Source: Nicotiana tabacum
Taxonomy: Eukaryota; Streptophyta; Magnoliopsida; Solanales; Solanaceae
Assembly (NCBI RefSeq): GCF_000715075.1
Contig: NC_134085.1
Coordinates: 150,998,178-151,062,177 of the forward strand
DNA: 64,000 nucleotides
Reading direction: 5' to 3'
Below the pieces are notes generated by a model. The model worked only from the letters and a program-made list of their open reading frames with translations, was not told where the DNA came from and did not search any database. This document shows positions 1 to 12,144 of the stretch, in pieces. The translations under genes and the position numbers were made by a program. Positions within the stretch are counted from its first letter, which is position 1. The number at the start of each line of letters is the position of its first letter.

Positions 1-1294
1 TAATATCAGAGTTAGAGGAATATGTCTACGCTCAATGTATCTAGCACCCTCAAGCATTTTGGTTCGTCCACAAATTTTTGGGTTTCTAATTTTAAACTAT
101 CAATTAATCCAAGGGCTTATTAGGTACTATGATAATTTCATCCTTATAATTGTTTGACTCAAAAGATATCGAAACTTTTTTGAACAAATCAATCAAAGAT
201 GAAGGGGTAAATCTTAGTCAGACATAATTAATCCCATATCAAAGAGCTAATGGCATGGATCGTGTATAAGATGAAAGAGATGTAAATGATCTTATTGAAA
301 TTCTATATTGTGTCTCCCATCGATCGATGGGAAGATAGCTTTACATATTCCTCTATAGATTGCTTCTTTCCTATCAAGAATGTTAGAAGAGAACTTCGGA
401 GAGAGAAAGGAGGGAGCTCCCTAATCGAAGGTTTTTCCTTACTATATATAGTCAAGGCACCCTTACTCTTTGCTTGGTCCGACGCTCGCCTGCCTCCAAT
501 GTGTCTTGGTCGTCCCTTTAGGCGCTGCTCCTTCCGACTTGACGGATGTCGGGAAAAGGGTGCAAAGTGGACTATGTTATCTTTCACTGACCGATTTCTT
601 AGACGGGACATTGATTGGTTCGGTCGTGACGGTCAGATTTTGACCAATATAATAATACTTTCATACAAATACCAAATCATTAGAATTTGTTTAAATTTTT
701 TCCCTCTCCCTTAAAAAGTCTGTTAGCACTCTTCTATTGGAGCAATGAGGATAAAACATAATTGGAGTAATAAATGATTATTTATTTCTCTAAAATGCTT
801 AATATTCTAAAATAAATTTAAGTTTTTAAAATAATTAATATTTGTAATGGAGGAAGGAAGTTTTGTTCCAGCGTGACATGAGTTTTCTAAGTTTTGCTGC
901 GTCATTGGATGCGAAAACAATAAGAAAAAACTAGTGCTCCACCCTTGACCTAAATTTGTGGACTGTTATTTTATGACAGTTTTTAATTGAGTTGTTGAGG
1001 GTCGGCCGTGTCCTTACCAGATTTATTTTCCCTATTGCCTCCAATTTATTTTATTTATACTCAGTGATGAAGAAGAAGTAACAAAAGAAGAACACAGAGA
1101 AATGGGAATTTCTAGGTATTTGACTTTCATTTTATATAAAATCCACCTCTTTATGTTGCCATCGTCATACTCGGAATTTTAGATGTCCTTTGGACGACTT
1201 CTTGTTAATATTTTTCAAAGTAATGGACTTGGAACTAAGTTGAAGAAAATGTAATGTGTGTAATTAGAGTATATTTTTTCCCTGAAAAATAGAA
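1..1294. other. Unassigned left flank, no supported gene
   Basis: This AT-rich stretch shows no recognisable protein. An open frame at 286-714 has no family resemblance that I can see and crosses a TATA-like run (443-450). A TATA-like ATTTATA near 1052-1059 lies about 45 bp upstream of an ATG at 1102 whose frame runs only about 25 codons, so a promoter with a short first exon is conceivable but unsupported. The block could equally be a decayed repeat. It is the outermost, oldest layer visible in the window. Confidence 0.5.
315..332. repeat. 18-bp perfect palindrome
   Basis: The sequence TCCCATCGATCGATGGGA is its own reverse complement. Nothing around it identifies a function. It may be a chance feature or a transcription-factor dyad. 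Confidence 0.6.
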
Positions 1295-1312
1295 AATAAT
1301 ATAAGAGACCAA

Positions 1313-1440
1313 CAACAATAACGGCCCAGTGTAATCCCACTTGTGAGATCTGGGGAAAGTAGTATGTACGCAGATCTTACCTCTATCCTGAGGGGTAGAA
1401 AAGCTGTTTCCAGGAGACTCTCATCTTAAAAAGACAAAAA
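1313..1440 (+). mobile_element. SINE insertion (Au/SolS-like) with perfect TSD
   Basis: A body of about 128 bp begins CAACAATAACGGCCCAGT, contains the phrase GTACGCAGATCTTACC, and ends in an A-rich tail. This wording is typical of the tRNA-derived Au/SolS-type SINEs of Solanaceae (family name from memory). Both sides carry the same 18 bp, AATAATATAAGAGACCAA, at 1295-1312 and 1441-1458. That is the long TSD expected of LINE-machinery retroposition. The perfect TSD argues for a fairly recent insertion, although the body carries several differences from the consensus I remember. It would be transcribed by RNA polymerase III, and it encodes no protein. Confidence 0.85.
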
Positions 1441-1458
1441 AATAATATAAGAGACCAA

Positions 1459-2282
1459 AGTTGCATTTTAATTCTTGCCGGGGCAGATGTAGAGTTTTGT
1501 CACAGGGTTCATCTGAACCCAGTACTTTCGACACGAAGTATAAATTTATGTGTAAAAATTCATTAAAATTGCAACAAATGGTAGGTCTGAACCCATAACT
1601 TTAAAAATACAATGGATTCAATGTTAAGAACTTTAATATTTGAACCAATAGAATCTAAATCTTAACTTTAATGTTAAGAACTTTAATAGTCTTTTGGCTT
1701 TCTCAAACCACAGAAGTACCCCTTCTTGCTCTTAAAAAAAAAAAAAAAAAGCTAAGGCCTGTTAGCTTCAGGGACAGAAATCACACATCTTTTTCAATCA
1801 AATGTCAAATTGGATGTTAAGTTGAAGAACACGAAGATTAAAACGGGAAAAGTGCATTATCTTTCGAACCAAAACAATTGTTTGTTACCTTTTTTTTCTA
1901 CTGATGAAGTAAAATAGAAAATAACCAATTGTGTTCTCTCTATTAAGATTTACTAAGGCTCGCTTTATCAATAGCATTTTAAAAGTTTCTATCTTAAGCA
2001 GTTATCCCTATCTGTTGATTAAACCACACCACCTTCACCTCCAACTAGTAAGTATGAGATTCGAGTTAAGGGGTTGAAAAGAAAAACTGGTACTCCTATT
2101 TGGTACAAAAGGAACTTCAATACCAAACAAAAATTAGGCATGCAACTAGAGTAGACCAGACAGCCATCATAGTCATTTAATTAGCAAAAAGAAAATGATG
2201 TTCTTAAGCAGAGCTTGTCGAGTTCTTATTATGTCTGTGTCTGTCTTCTTTTGTTCGGTTTTAAATTTTGTATACAGACAGT
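1459..2282. other. Flank with unclassified decayed repeat and poly-A run
   Basis: From about 1495 to 1700 there is text reminiscent of a common solanaceous interspersed repeat (paired phrases GGTTCATCTGAACCC and GAACCCATAACTT), without clear termini. A 17-base A-run at 1734-1750 follows. No coding potential is visible. The stretch ends where element A begins; the five bases before A are ACAGT (2278-2282), which should recur at A's other end outside the window. Confidence 0.4.
1620..1687. repeat. 18-bp direct repeat, period 50
   Basis: AATGTTAAGAACTTTAAT occurs at 1620-1637 and again at 1670-1687. The 32 bp between the copies contain no recognisable element. It may be a small local duplication in an old repeat. 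Confidence 0.7.
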
Positions 2283-3148
2283 TGATCACACCCAATTATG
2301 CTTCCTAAGAGGTTTAGCGGTCGTTGTAAATATAATCCGGTTTACAAGTTCGGAATCGAATTCCACAAGGAATTAACCTACTAATCACAATCACTAGTTT
2401 CGCAAAAATTCAAGTAATCAACCTTCAAAAATATTGAATAATGAGTTGATTGTTTACTAACTAAAAGCAAGGTAATTAAAAAGCAGTAATTTTGATACAA
2501 ACAAAGCAAATATTGTAGACAAGATTGGAAAGGTCTAGGGTTACGATTTCCCCTCTCGTCAGAATCCTCCCCGCCACGTCTCATTTAAATTCGCCTAGAT
2601 ATTCTCTAAATCGTGAGTAATTTAGGTATCGTAATTCTTTTCCGAGCAAATACAACAATTTACTAGACGTATTCTACCGAACTACGCTAGTTGACACTAG
2701 TTTAACGCTTACTAAGATCGCACCAAAGTTTCGTTATACTAATCACACCTTTAAACCCTCCGTATCGATCCCTCATATACGTTAGGAGTGATGTTGTTCA
2801 ACAATTACTTAAATATGTACCTTTTCCAAGTAATACACACTAAATAAGCACAGTCAATTGAGGGCTCTTCAATCAACCATAATAATCATATAGTTGAACA
2901 AATAGAGAAAAGTAAATGGCAAATTCATATTAAACGTAGTGAAAAAGTCATACTTCAAGAGGTTCCATCAAACCCTAGATGGAAATTTAGCTCCTCATAA
3001 TTATTTGCACAAATACAAGATTAGAATTCATAACAATGGAAAATTAGGAAGAAAGAGGAACAAACGTGAAGTTGAATCCTTCTCCTTGCTCCATGCGTGT
3101 TCTTACCTCTCCAAAGTCTTCTCTCCCCTCAAAGAGTGGCTAACTTTC

Positions 3149-3160
3149 ATATTTATATGG
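3149..3160 (-). promoter_or_regulatory. TATA box of element A LTR
   Basis: On the minus strand the sequence reads CATATAAATATG, about 365 bp from the LTR's 5' edge. Element B has its TATA box at nearly the same distance (about 336 bp), which supports the assignment. Confidence 0.55.
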
Positions 3161-3220
3161 TATGGGGTTGAGTTGGGCCGAATTGGCTTCTCCTAATTCA
3201 GATTGGAAAAGCTGAGTTTT

Positions 3221-3347
3221 TCTGCTCCGGTCCCGGTCTGGAGAAGTGACCCTCACTTTGCTGTCCGAGACTTTTCTGATTTTTTCTGCTTCGGTCCCGG
3301 TCTGGCTAAGTGAACCTTGCAACGCTGTCCGAGGCTTTTCTCTTCAG
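3221..3347. repeat. 64-bp tandem duplication in element A LTR
   Basis: Two adjacent copies, 3221-3284 and 3285-3347, share the phrases GGTCCCGGTCTGG, AAGTGA and GCTGTCCGAG. Related text (GGTCTCGGTCTTGCGAAGC and a second similar unit) recurs at about 5887-5990 in A's 3' noncoding region, so the motif is dispersed within the element. Confidence 0.7.
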
Positions 3348-3522
3348 CTCTTTTTTCACCAATTTTTTCTTCCATTTGATCCTTTTCCGTGCAAGTTTAT
3401 TCCTACACATAAGAAACACGTAATGAGCATATTTTCACTTCAAAAGTAATGTGAACTCCCGCAAACTCACACACGAAATAACACACAAACATACTCAAAA
3501 CATGCACTTTTCATCCTTATCA

Positions 3523-6168
3523 CCACCCCACACTTAAACTCTTGTTCATCCTCGAGCAACTTAAAAGTAAGCACATAAGCAAGAAACACCTTTCAAAACA
3601 TACTCAAGCATCACACCAATGACAATGGTTTATATCAATGCTTAGAACCCATCATATGCACTCTTCATATCTTTCTTCATGTTTTAAACCCAGGCCAAGA
3701 TCATCTAAAATACTCATGTGGCTCTTTCTAACATCCTCGCCTCAAAACTTGACTCTAATGTATTCTACACTATGACTCACTTCTTGTGCCACTTAAAAAT
3801 CAAGGTCTCTACCAATCCTTTACAAATCATGTGTCCACACGAACAAACCAAAGAGAGAAAGTAGTCCACACACTCAATATAAGTTCAAGTATAGTTTAAG
3901 GACTCAAATATAGAAAGAATTCTCTCACTCTCACAAAGAAACTCTTATGCCACCCAATTTAATACCATATGCTTGCCCTTAGTGTAAGTCTATACTAATT
4001 TAAGCGCGTAAAGTCAAGGATCAAGTAGGACTTTATATGTTGTAATGTAGGCTAAGGGAAGGGTAGGATATATTTGAGAAAATAGTGACTAACCCTCCTA
4101 AGCTTTTAATACACTACACTTCACTTTTAAGCACCTCCTTGTCATGACTAATTCAATGTCTTGCCATGAAATCATACACATTTAGGCCCTTCTTCATTAA
4201 GCACATCAATATATAAATATTTACTAGCCCAGACCTATATGAGAGGTGTTATTCTTTTTTTCCCACTCTCTTCAATTTGGTATTTTCGGCTAGTACTTTT
4301 TCTTATTTGTACAAATGTGCACCTTTTCGGCCTTTCTATGGTGGCACTCAAAAGCTACCCACTCTCTTTCTTTACTCTTCTAGTTACTTAAGTGCTTTCG
4401 GAGGTAAAGGTTCAACAAAATTTGATTCAGAACAAAAGAGATCTGTCTTGTAATGTGGTTGCCAAAGAAAGGGTCTACAAGCTCAAAAGGGGTGACTACG
4501 GATAATATTAGTATTGGTAGGCAAATAGGCTAACTAGTCAATCAAAGAAAGCCTATATCACTTCCCAAACTTACAAGACTTAATCATTTCGCTTTGACTC
4601 ACACACGGGGCAAGTTCTAGACTTACAAGGATGGCACATAATACAATAAAGTCTCACCTCACACAATGCACATGACTCACTTAGGATGGCTCGGACCAGA
4701 CACTCGAGTTAAAGCAACTAGCACAATCATCATAAGCTTTCAATACATAGAAATTAATCACAAGATTCTAGAGATGAGCCTCAGTGTCAAAAATAGTTAC
4801 ACATATTGTCAAAGCATGTAATTATAGAGTTCATGAAGAAAGTACTTAGTTCAAATGCTCCAGACCTATGCTTCGATATAAAATATGTCAAAAGCACAAA
4901 TTACACAAGCTTCTTCCAATTCCATTGTTAGTTCAACCATAAAACAAAATAAAAGAGAAATAAAAAAATCTTTTTGCATTTTTCTTTAGACTTTAATCCC
5001 TCAAGAAAACTGCCTAGGTAATCCAACTTCGGGAAAAGTCCATAATTCTTTACAAAGTTTGAAAAAAAAGATCTACCCGGTTCAAGAAAATGGCATCCTC
5101 GGGAAAGAACTATGGTTTAAAGAAAACCCGGGATTTAGCCACTACAAAAAAACTACTATAATTATACAATTACATTGACACATACCACAAAAATTAAAGC
5201 CTGACACCCCACCCCACACCTAAGAATGTGCACTGTCCTCAGTTGCGCAATATCACAGAAATACAAATAAGCAAGATCAAAAGTAGAGTGGATGTCAGAA
5301 ACTCCTTCAAAATCACTCTGGTCGAGATGAGGACCGGTAGTGAACCACGGTCACATCGGCTAGTCCTGGCTCCTCTACAATAATGCCATCAGTAGCACTC
5401 AAATCAATTGTCTGGAGCCCATGTACATCAGTCTGTAACTTGATAGTTATTCCATGTTAATTAGCACAATTCAAAAACATGTGGGTAATGCACACCTTAG
5501 TTATGCCTAAGTTGGCCGCGAATGATACTTGTCTTTGAAAGAGCACAATTGAAGTTCATAAGACACCCAACGGCTACCCCACACCTAAGATATGTTCTTA
5601 TTGCCAATAAAGGTAGGTTAGCTACTCAGATTTCACTAAACCTCACCAAAAAAATTCATTCGAACAAATTATCGAACACTTTATGTGCACAACTTTTGTT
5701 AAGCTTCATTTGGTTCAATTTTCTAATAGTGTCATGACCTAAGGGAACGAGAGAGGATTTTTTAATAAACTGACTAGAAAACAAAAAAATAGACAAGAAA
5801 AAAAATTAAGAAATTACCTGGGGTCGTGCTAGGACCGCGTAATGCGCGACCTGGAGACGCGCCCTTTTACCTGGTTCAGTTATGCCCGGTCTCGGTCTTG
5901 CGAAGCGAGACACACTTCACTATCCCTAAAAGTTTTCTCCTTAACATTCTTGGTCTCGGTCTCGCGAAGCTAGCTTCATTTTGCTGCCGCCCCACGTTCC
6001 TTTTTTTTCTTTTAACTAAATGACAACTAGATGAAAACAAGAAAATTGGGTTGCCTCCCGACAAGCGCTTGATTTAACGTCGCGGCACAATGAATTACAC
6101 TATTACAATAGGTTGCCTCCTACGAAGCACCTGATTTAACATCACGACACAACTTGGGCTATCCTTTA
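3523..6168 (-). other. Element A polypurine tract and noncoding 3' region
   Basis: 3523-3535 reads AAGTGTGGGGTGG on the minus strand and is the likely PPT. The rest, between pol and the LTR, has no open frame of note on either strand. In Athila-type elements this interval can hold an env-like ORF; none is recognisable here. Purine-rich runs resembling extra PPTs appear on the minus strand near 5200-5220 and 5576-5583. Confidence 0.6.
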
Positions 6169-7711
6169 TCAAGGATCCTTCAAGTACATAGTTGAGATCA
6201 ATTTATATTCTTCAACCATGCCTTGATAATGATTTGACCTTTGCCTGTTAACTTTGAACTTGCGGGAGCCATCTTCTGATGCAATTTCTACAGCTCCGGC
6301 GGGATACATCTCTACCACACGAAATGGTCCTGACCATCTTGACTTCAACTTGCCCGGAAACAACTTCAATCTCGAATCGTATGGCAATACAATATCTCCA
6401 GGTTTAAAATTTTACTCAAGAATATTTTTGTCATGCATCATCTTCATTCTCTCCTTATATAGCCTTTTACTTTCAAAATTATGGTTGCCGGAACTCATCA
6501 AGCTCGTGAAATTCTGTGATTCTACGTGTACCCGCTATTTCTATGTCTAGATTCAGCTGCCTTAATGCCTACAAAGCTCTATGTTCCCACTCCACGGGTA
6601 AGTGACACGCATTTCCAAACACCAGTTTATATAGAGATATGTCAATTGGGGTTTTAAAAGCAGTACGATAGGCCAAGAGTGCAACATCTAGCTTTCTTGC
6701 CCAATCCGTTCTTGTAGCATTAACGGTCTTTGTCAAAACACTCTTTATCTCTCGGTTCGACACCTCCACTTGCCCGCTTGTTTGTGGGTGATATAGGGTG
6801 GCAACCTTATGGCGAACACTGTATTTTTTAAACAACTTTGTGAAAGCTCGATTGCAGAAGTGAGTGCCTCCATCACTGATTATTGCCATTGGAATGCCAA
6901 ACCGAGTGAATATATTCTTTCTCAAAAACCAATGACTCTCTTTGCATCATTTGTAGGGAGTGCCACAGCTTCCACCCATTTTGACATATAGTCCACAGCT
7001 ACAAGTATGTACTTGTTGCCATATAAGCTGACAAAATGGCCCATGAAATCGATTCCTCATACGTCAAACACTTACACTTCCTGAATTGGGTTCATGGGCA
7101 TCTCATGTGGGCTAGAAATATTCCAGGTCTGTTGCCATTCATCACAACCCTTCACCTAGAGGTGTGCATCTTTGAAATGTCAGATAATAGAAGCCCGACT
7201 CCAACACTTTCGCAGCTGTCCTTACTCCTTCGAAATGGCCATCATGAGTATGCGTGACAAGCCTGCAAAACAGAAGATTGGTTTGTCTCAGGGATACATC
7301 TCCGGATCATGTTATCAACACAAATCTTGAACAGATAAGGCTCATCCCAATAATACATACGACAGTCACGAAAGAACTTTTTCTTTTGGACAGAGGAGAG
7401 GTCATAGGGGATAATACCGCTTGCCAGGTAATTTGCAATATCTGCATACCATGGCATTCCCTCAAGGCTCTGAGGCTCGTGGCCAACAATTGTTCATCTG
7501 GTAAAGTCTCCACAATCTCTTCCACCTCAACCTTCTTCTCTACTTCTTCCAGCCTAAACAAGTGATCAGCTACTTGGTTCTCCATTCCCTTTCGGTCACG
7601 GATTTCCAAGTCAAATTCTTGCAGCAGTAGCACCCATCGAATAAGGTGCGGCTTTGACTCCCTTTTCTCAATTAGGTACCTGAGAGCAGCATGGTCAGTA
7701 TAAACAATTAC
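6169..7711 (-). pseudogene. Element A pol remnant: RNase H end and integrase
   Basis: Reading leftwards on the minus strand: the RNase H end ([14 protein letters not shown], about 7700-7660), a worn integrase zinc-finger region (HFEGVRTAAKVLESGFYY, about 7240-7160), then the integrase core with GIDFMG (first Asp), [11 protein letters not shown] (second Asp) and [15 protein letters not shown] (Glu). The C-terminal module contains SRLKLFPGKLKSRWSGPF. This wording is characteristic of Athila-lineage pol. Several frameshifts and stops break it, for example a TGA where the family has Trp just before GIDF. The upstream RT is cut off at 7711, where element B is inserted. Confidence 0.88.
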
Positions 7712-9020
7712 TGATGGATATAAATTATTCTTATATTTTAATAAAAAAATATAATATGTTAGATATAAAACATGACCAATTTATATCCTATTCTCGCACT
7801 TTTCTAACAATTCTTCCAGGAAAAAGAATACATGGAAAAAGAGAAAAAGAAATAACCTACAGTTCAAAGAAGAAGGATACATCCGTGACAATTTCATCTA
7901 AGACTACACAAAGTCAAGGGATATAAAAGTTATTGCAAATTCTAACAAACATTTCATGACAAATTGCCATGTCAATTTCTCATCAAGGCCATATGATATA
8001 TTGATATTATCTTGAAAATTCTCACCAAGGTCTTGCAGAAATTTTCCTATAAATAAGCATATGTTTGTAGAAGAAAGAGCATCCCACTTTGTATCCAATT
8101 TCCTATCTAATTTTTTCTAAGTTTCTAAAGAGAAAGAGAAGAGTAATCTTGGTCTCTTCCTCTAGTCTTTATCTTTGTAGTAAAAATATTCTTAGTCTTT
8201 TGAAAGTATTTTTTACCTTTCTTACTTCATAATGGAGTAATTTCTTTTTGTTGGGATAGTTGATAAAACTTGATATAATTATAATACTATCTTAGTTCAA
8301 TACATTCTTGCCCTGAAACTCTATTTACATTTCATACTGTGCTGGAATGATGATTTTTTAATAATTCTTATCACATCTAAATATTTTATATCTAAGTTAT
8401 TCTTATATTAATTTTGTAATTCTCACAGAGCAAAATTAATATATAATAACTAATGAATATAATATTAGAGTGAAAGTAATTTTTGGTAAGATTGTTATTT
8501 CAAGTCTGTAATCTTGCTTTCCTCAGTTTTAATTCTCACGGAGGAATTGTTGAAGGCAAGATTATTGATTTTCTAGTAAAAATATTCTCACGAAGATTTT
8601 ACTACACTTGAGCACAATTCAGGCAAGATATTTCAGTTTAATTGTCACTAGTTTTAAATCAATTAATTGACATAACCTCACAGAGTGTTAATTATTTATT
8701 TATTTCTTAGTGTAAAAATATAATTGTATTAGCAATAAGCAATTATTCTTTAGAGAAATACGTATAAAACTGAGATTTTATTGTAATGATATATCAAGTG
8801 AATTCAACGATTCTCAACTCTTTTTAAATATAAACTTTTCAGAAGAAATTTGTCTTATTTTATAATTTCAAACACACCTTTCATCAATTTGGTTCTCTCA
8901 AATAGTAGTCAAAATATTACAAGTCTGTAGTTTAGATTGTCCAATCTCTGTGGGACGATATCATAACTATACTATTTGACAGAGTACGAGCAGAAAATCC
9001 TATACACACAAGCTTCGTCA
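7712..9020 (+). mobile_element. Element B (Athila-like) 5' LTR
   Basis: The pol frame of element A stops abruptly at 7711, and a new block begins with TG. It runs to just before a PBS at 9027. The length of about 1.3 kb suits Athila. The exact 3' edge is uncertain (CA at 9019-9020, or within ACACACA at 9004-9010). The five bases ATTAC (7707-7711) should be the left TSD; the partner lies outside the window. B is opposite in orientation to A. Confidence 0.75.
8047..8055 (+). promoter_or_regulatory. TATA box of element B LTR
   Basis: CTATAAATA lies about 336 bp into the LTR, a plausible U3/R border. It is followed by an A/G-rich leader. Confidence 0.55.
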
Positions 9021-9026
9021 AATTTT

Positions 9027-9044
9027 TGGCGCCGTTGCCGGGGA
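9027..9044 (+). other. Element B primer binding site
   Basis: TGGCGCCGTTGCCGGGGA matches the PBS reported for Athila elements (tRNA-Asp type, from memory). It fixes the strand and the internal side of the LTR. Confidence 0.85.
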
Positions 9045-9715
9045 TTGGCACACATCTACTTCAGATTAACTATTTTATTACTAATTTGAGAATTTATTAT
9101 ATTGTTAATTTTTCCTTCAAAATGTTATCTCTTAAATACTACTATCATAATTGTTATTAATATTAGGAGCAATTCTATATAATATTGTAAAAAAGCATAT
9201 ATAAAAAAATAAAAATAAAAAACTTCAACCTACTTTATTTTATATTTTATTATTATATTATTATTGTTAGTACTAACATCTATATAATAGTATAATATAT
9301 TAGTTTTATGATTCACAATCTCATTTTTTTATTTGTCAATTTGTTTAGTATATTTTATTATTTTTATTATTAAAATTGTAAGTACTTGTTTTATTATTCT
9401 AATTCTAAACGTATCCTTTGTACTATTCTATATTACTATTATTATAACTATTACTTTTAATGTATTTTTATAAAATAATATTTTTGTTCAACTTTTTTTA
9501 AGTGATAGTACTTTAATCCTTCAGCATACTTGATTTATTATTGAATTTTTTTTCATATAATATAATTAGTATTATATTATTTCTTTTGATGGTTAGTTAC
9601 AACTTATTATTTTAGTTAACTATAATATTTGCGTACTATTTTTTTATTTATTTTTAAAAATTATCTATTACTATTTTAGGAACTGTCTTTATTTTACTTT
9701 AATTTCAAATAGTTT
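9045..9715 (+). other. Element B AT-rich leader
   Basis: About 670 bp of very AT-rich noncoding sequence lies between the PBS and the gag start. I see no ORF, array or clear signal in it. Confidence 0.6.
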
Positions 9716-10929
9716 ATGACCTGCTCTTCTACAAAAGAGTTGGCTAATTATGATCCTGAAATTGAAAAAACTTTGCGATTGTGCAGGAAAGGACAAATAT
9801 CGTCTCAAAACATAACTTGCAACAGAATGGAGCACCAATTACAAGATGATAACAATCCACTACAAATTCCACCACCAGCTCATGTAGAGGAGCAGTTTGA
9901 TGAAGTAGCACCAAGACCAGCAAACAGAATCCTAAGGGATTATGCTAGACCTGATCGCTTTAACTGTGAATCTAGTGTCAGGAAACCTCCAGTAGCAGCT
10001 AATAACTTTGAAATCAGGACAGCCCTGATTCAAACAATTCAATAATCTTGCATTTTCACTGGTGATCTAAGTGAAGATCCACATAGTCATTTAATTGACT
10101 TTTTAGAATTGGTTGAAACCGCAAAGTATAATGGAGTACCTCCTGAAGCAATTAAGTTAAGGCTATTTCCTTTATCTTTAAAAGGAGAGGCCAAAACTTG
10201 GTTACGAAGTTTGCCGCAAGGGTTTATTACCACATGAGACCAAATGACTCAGAAATTTTTAAATAAATATTTTTTCCCTGCTAAAACAACAAAGTTAAGA
10301 CATGATATATCTAACTTCTTGTAGACTAACACTGAGTCAGTTTATCAAGCTTGGAAAAGATTGAAAATAATGTTAAGGAAATGTCCACATCATGACATTC
10401 CTGAACATATGCAGTTGTACATTTTTTATCATGGTTTGAAACCATCTTCTAGAAATGTAATAGATGCAGCTGCAGGAGGTTCCATAATGGGAAAAATCAC
10501 AGAAGATGCATTGCAATTGCTTAATGAAATTTTTGAAAATGCCATACAATGGCCATCTGAGCGTGTAATCATTAAGAAATCTGCTACAGTAAATCAGGTG
10601 GATGCTTTAAATATACTAACATAACAGATTGTTTCTTTGGCACAAAAATTTGAATCTTTCAGGTAAATACACAACAACCAAGCCAATATGAGGCTTGTAA
10701 CTTGTGTGGGGGAAACCATCTAAACCACGAATGTCAAGCAACCAATCAAAATGATGAACAAGTCAATATCATCGGATACAAGCCGTATCCTTTTGGAAGT
10801 CCATTAGCACAAAAACATCCAGGATTTCAATGGAGCAATGCAAATGGTGCTGAAAACTCTCAAAACTATCAAAAGCAATAGGTACAAAGTCCACCCGGAT
10901 ATTAAAATCAAAATAGTGGACAATAAAAT
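9716..10929 (+). pseudogene. gag: Element B gag remnant
   Basis: The frame opens with ELANYDPEIEKTL, a typical Athila gag N-terminus, and continues in the same frame with FLELVETAKYNGVPPEAIKL and LSLKGEAKTWLRSLP (capsid region). Four in-frame stops interrupt it: at 10046, in Thr-stop-Asp near 10236, in Leu-stop-Thr near 10322, and at 10622. After a frame change a zinc knuckle CNLCGGNHLNHEC (CX2CX3HX4C) appears at about 10696-10734. Two of the stops are explained by TGG to TGA and CAG to TAG transitions. The gene ends at 10929, where element C is inserted; the rest of B lies outside the window. Confidence 0.88.
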
Positions 10930-11102
10930 TGTCACGCCCCGAACTTGGGGAAGCGAGACCAGCACCCAGTGTCTTACCTATCCTTGCGTACCAACTTGCA
11001 ACTAAGGGACTCTGAATATATGATGTCATACTTTTGGCCATGGGACACATTGCAAGACGACAACGAATACTGACTAAATATGAATATAAAGCTTGTCCAA
11101 CA
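10930..11102 (-). mobile_element. Element C (Tekay-like) 3' LTR, left fragment
   Basis: The fragment starts TGTCACGCCCCGAAC, one terminus of a solanaceous gypsy LTR. It stops at 11102, where element D is inserted, and resumes at 61350. AAAAT (10925-10929) should be C's left TSD in element B. With the right fragment the LTR is about 2.16 kb after removing D's duplicated target. Confidence 0.75.
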
Positions 11103-11695
11103 TATCACGACCCAATTCTCGAACCTGGTCGTGATGGCGCCTCTCATGAAGACAAGACCAGTCATTCAACCCAATTCATCCTTTTAAGACAATTAATTAA
11201 CACAATTATAGTATAAACATTGTTTAATAATATCCAATAGCAGAAAGTATAGATAAAATACGGAAAATCCAACACAACTCAGCCCTAACCGGGATGTCAC
11301 AAGTCATGAGCTACTACAGAGTTTACTAAAAATTCTACAAAGTATGGAATTAGGAACAAAGTCTGAAGATATCATAAATGACAGAAGATAAGGGAGAAAA
11401 CGGGTCTGCGAACGCCATGCAGCTACCTCGATAACTCCGATGAAAACTGAACTGCAGAAAAACTCGCTCTATGCTTTAGGAATACCTGTACCTATACACA
11501 TGGTGCAGGGAGTAATGTGAGTACTCCGACCCAGTGAGTAATAAATATAAATAATGACTGAAGGTAAGAAAACACGTTAAGGCACACAACATTCTATACA
11601 GAAGCAGTGAAATCATTTAAAATAATAATTCAGTGAAGCATCATGTGAAATTTCTTTTAAACCGGTAAAACATGTAATTTTGCAGTAAAATGACG

Positions 11696-11835
11696 AGTAG
11701 AAATCTGCCCCTCGAGCTCAATATCAAAACAACAAGTAGAAATCTGTCCCTCGGGTTCAGTATCAAAATAATAACTAGAAATCTGCCCCTCGGGCTCAGT
11801 ATCTCGGAACAGTATCAGCCCCTCAGGCTCAGAAC
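11696..11835. repeat. 39-bp tandem repeat in D 3' LTR
   Basis: Units begin at 11696, 11735 and 11774 (AGTAGAAATCTGCCCCTCG), followed by a degenerate fourth. Because 39 is a multiple of 3, the minus strand shows a repeating EPEGQIS peptide, which is an artefact of the period and not a gene. Confidence 0.85.
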
Positions 11836-12144
11836 AGTACAAAGCAACTAATCAATGAAATAAGAGCACATAATCATTATGGCAGATAATGCAGATAAAG
11901 AATAAATGCATGAGTGCAATGCAATGCATATGACGGTACCCTCTGGTACCCACTGCGGCGTGCAACCCGAGCCATCCATATTTATTTATCGTCGACGACG
12001 CTCACTGGGGGTGTGTACAGACTCCGGAGGGGCTCCTACAGCCCAAGCGCAATAACAAGCCATCTCGTGGCATCAATCAAGTCCTGGTCAGTCATTGTTA
12101 CCTGACCAATTTATATCACACAGTGCCATTGTTACCACTGTTTC

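Larger units (their letters stand above)
2283..3522 (-). mobile_element. Element A (Athila-like) 3' LTR
   Basis: The block starts TGATCACACCC and ends CCTTATCA on the plus strand, the TG...CA frame of an LTR. Immediately right of it is a purine-rich run when read on the minus strand (3523-3535, AAGTGTGGGGTGG), the expected polypurine tract (PPT). The LTR therefore belongs to a minus-strand element whose coding part lies to the right (6169-7711). The length of 1,240 bp suits Athila-type LTRs. Open frames inside it (such as 2939-3196) are not genes. The 5' LTR of A is not in the window, so the boundaries rest on motif reading alone. Confidence 0.7.

Noticed and set aside
286..714. Open frame of 142 codons in the left flank
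   Set aside because: No recognisable domain or composition of a real protein. It crosses a TATA-like run and has an equally long open frame on the other strand, so I take it as chance or LTR-derived.
11657..11842. Repeating EPEGQIS peptide (also 18633-18827)
   Set aside because: It is caused by a 39-bp LTR tandem repeat whose period is a multiple of three; there is no gene context.
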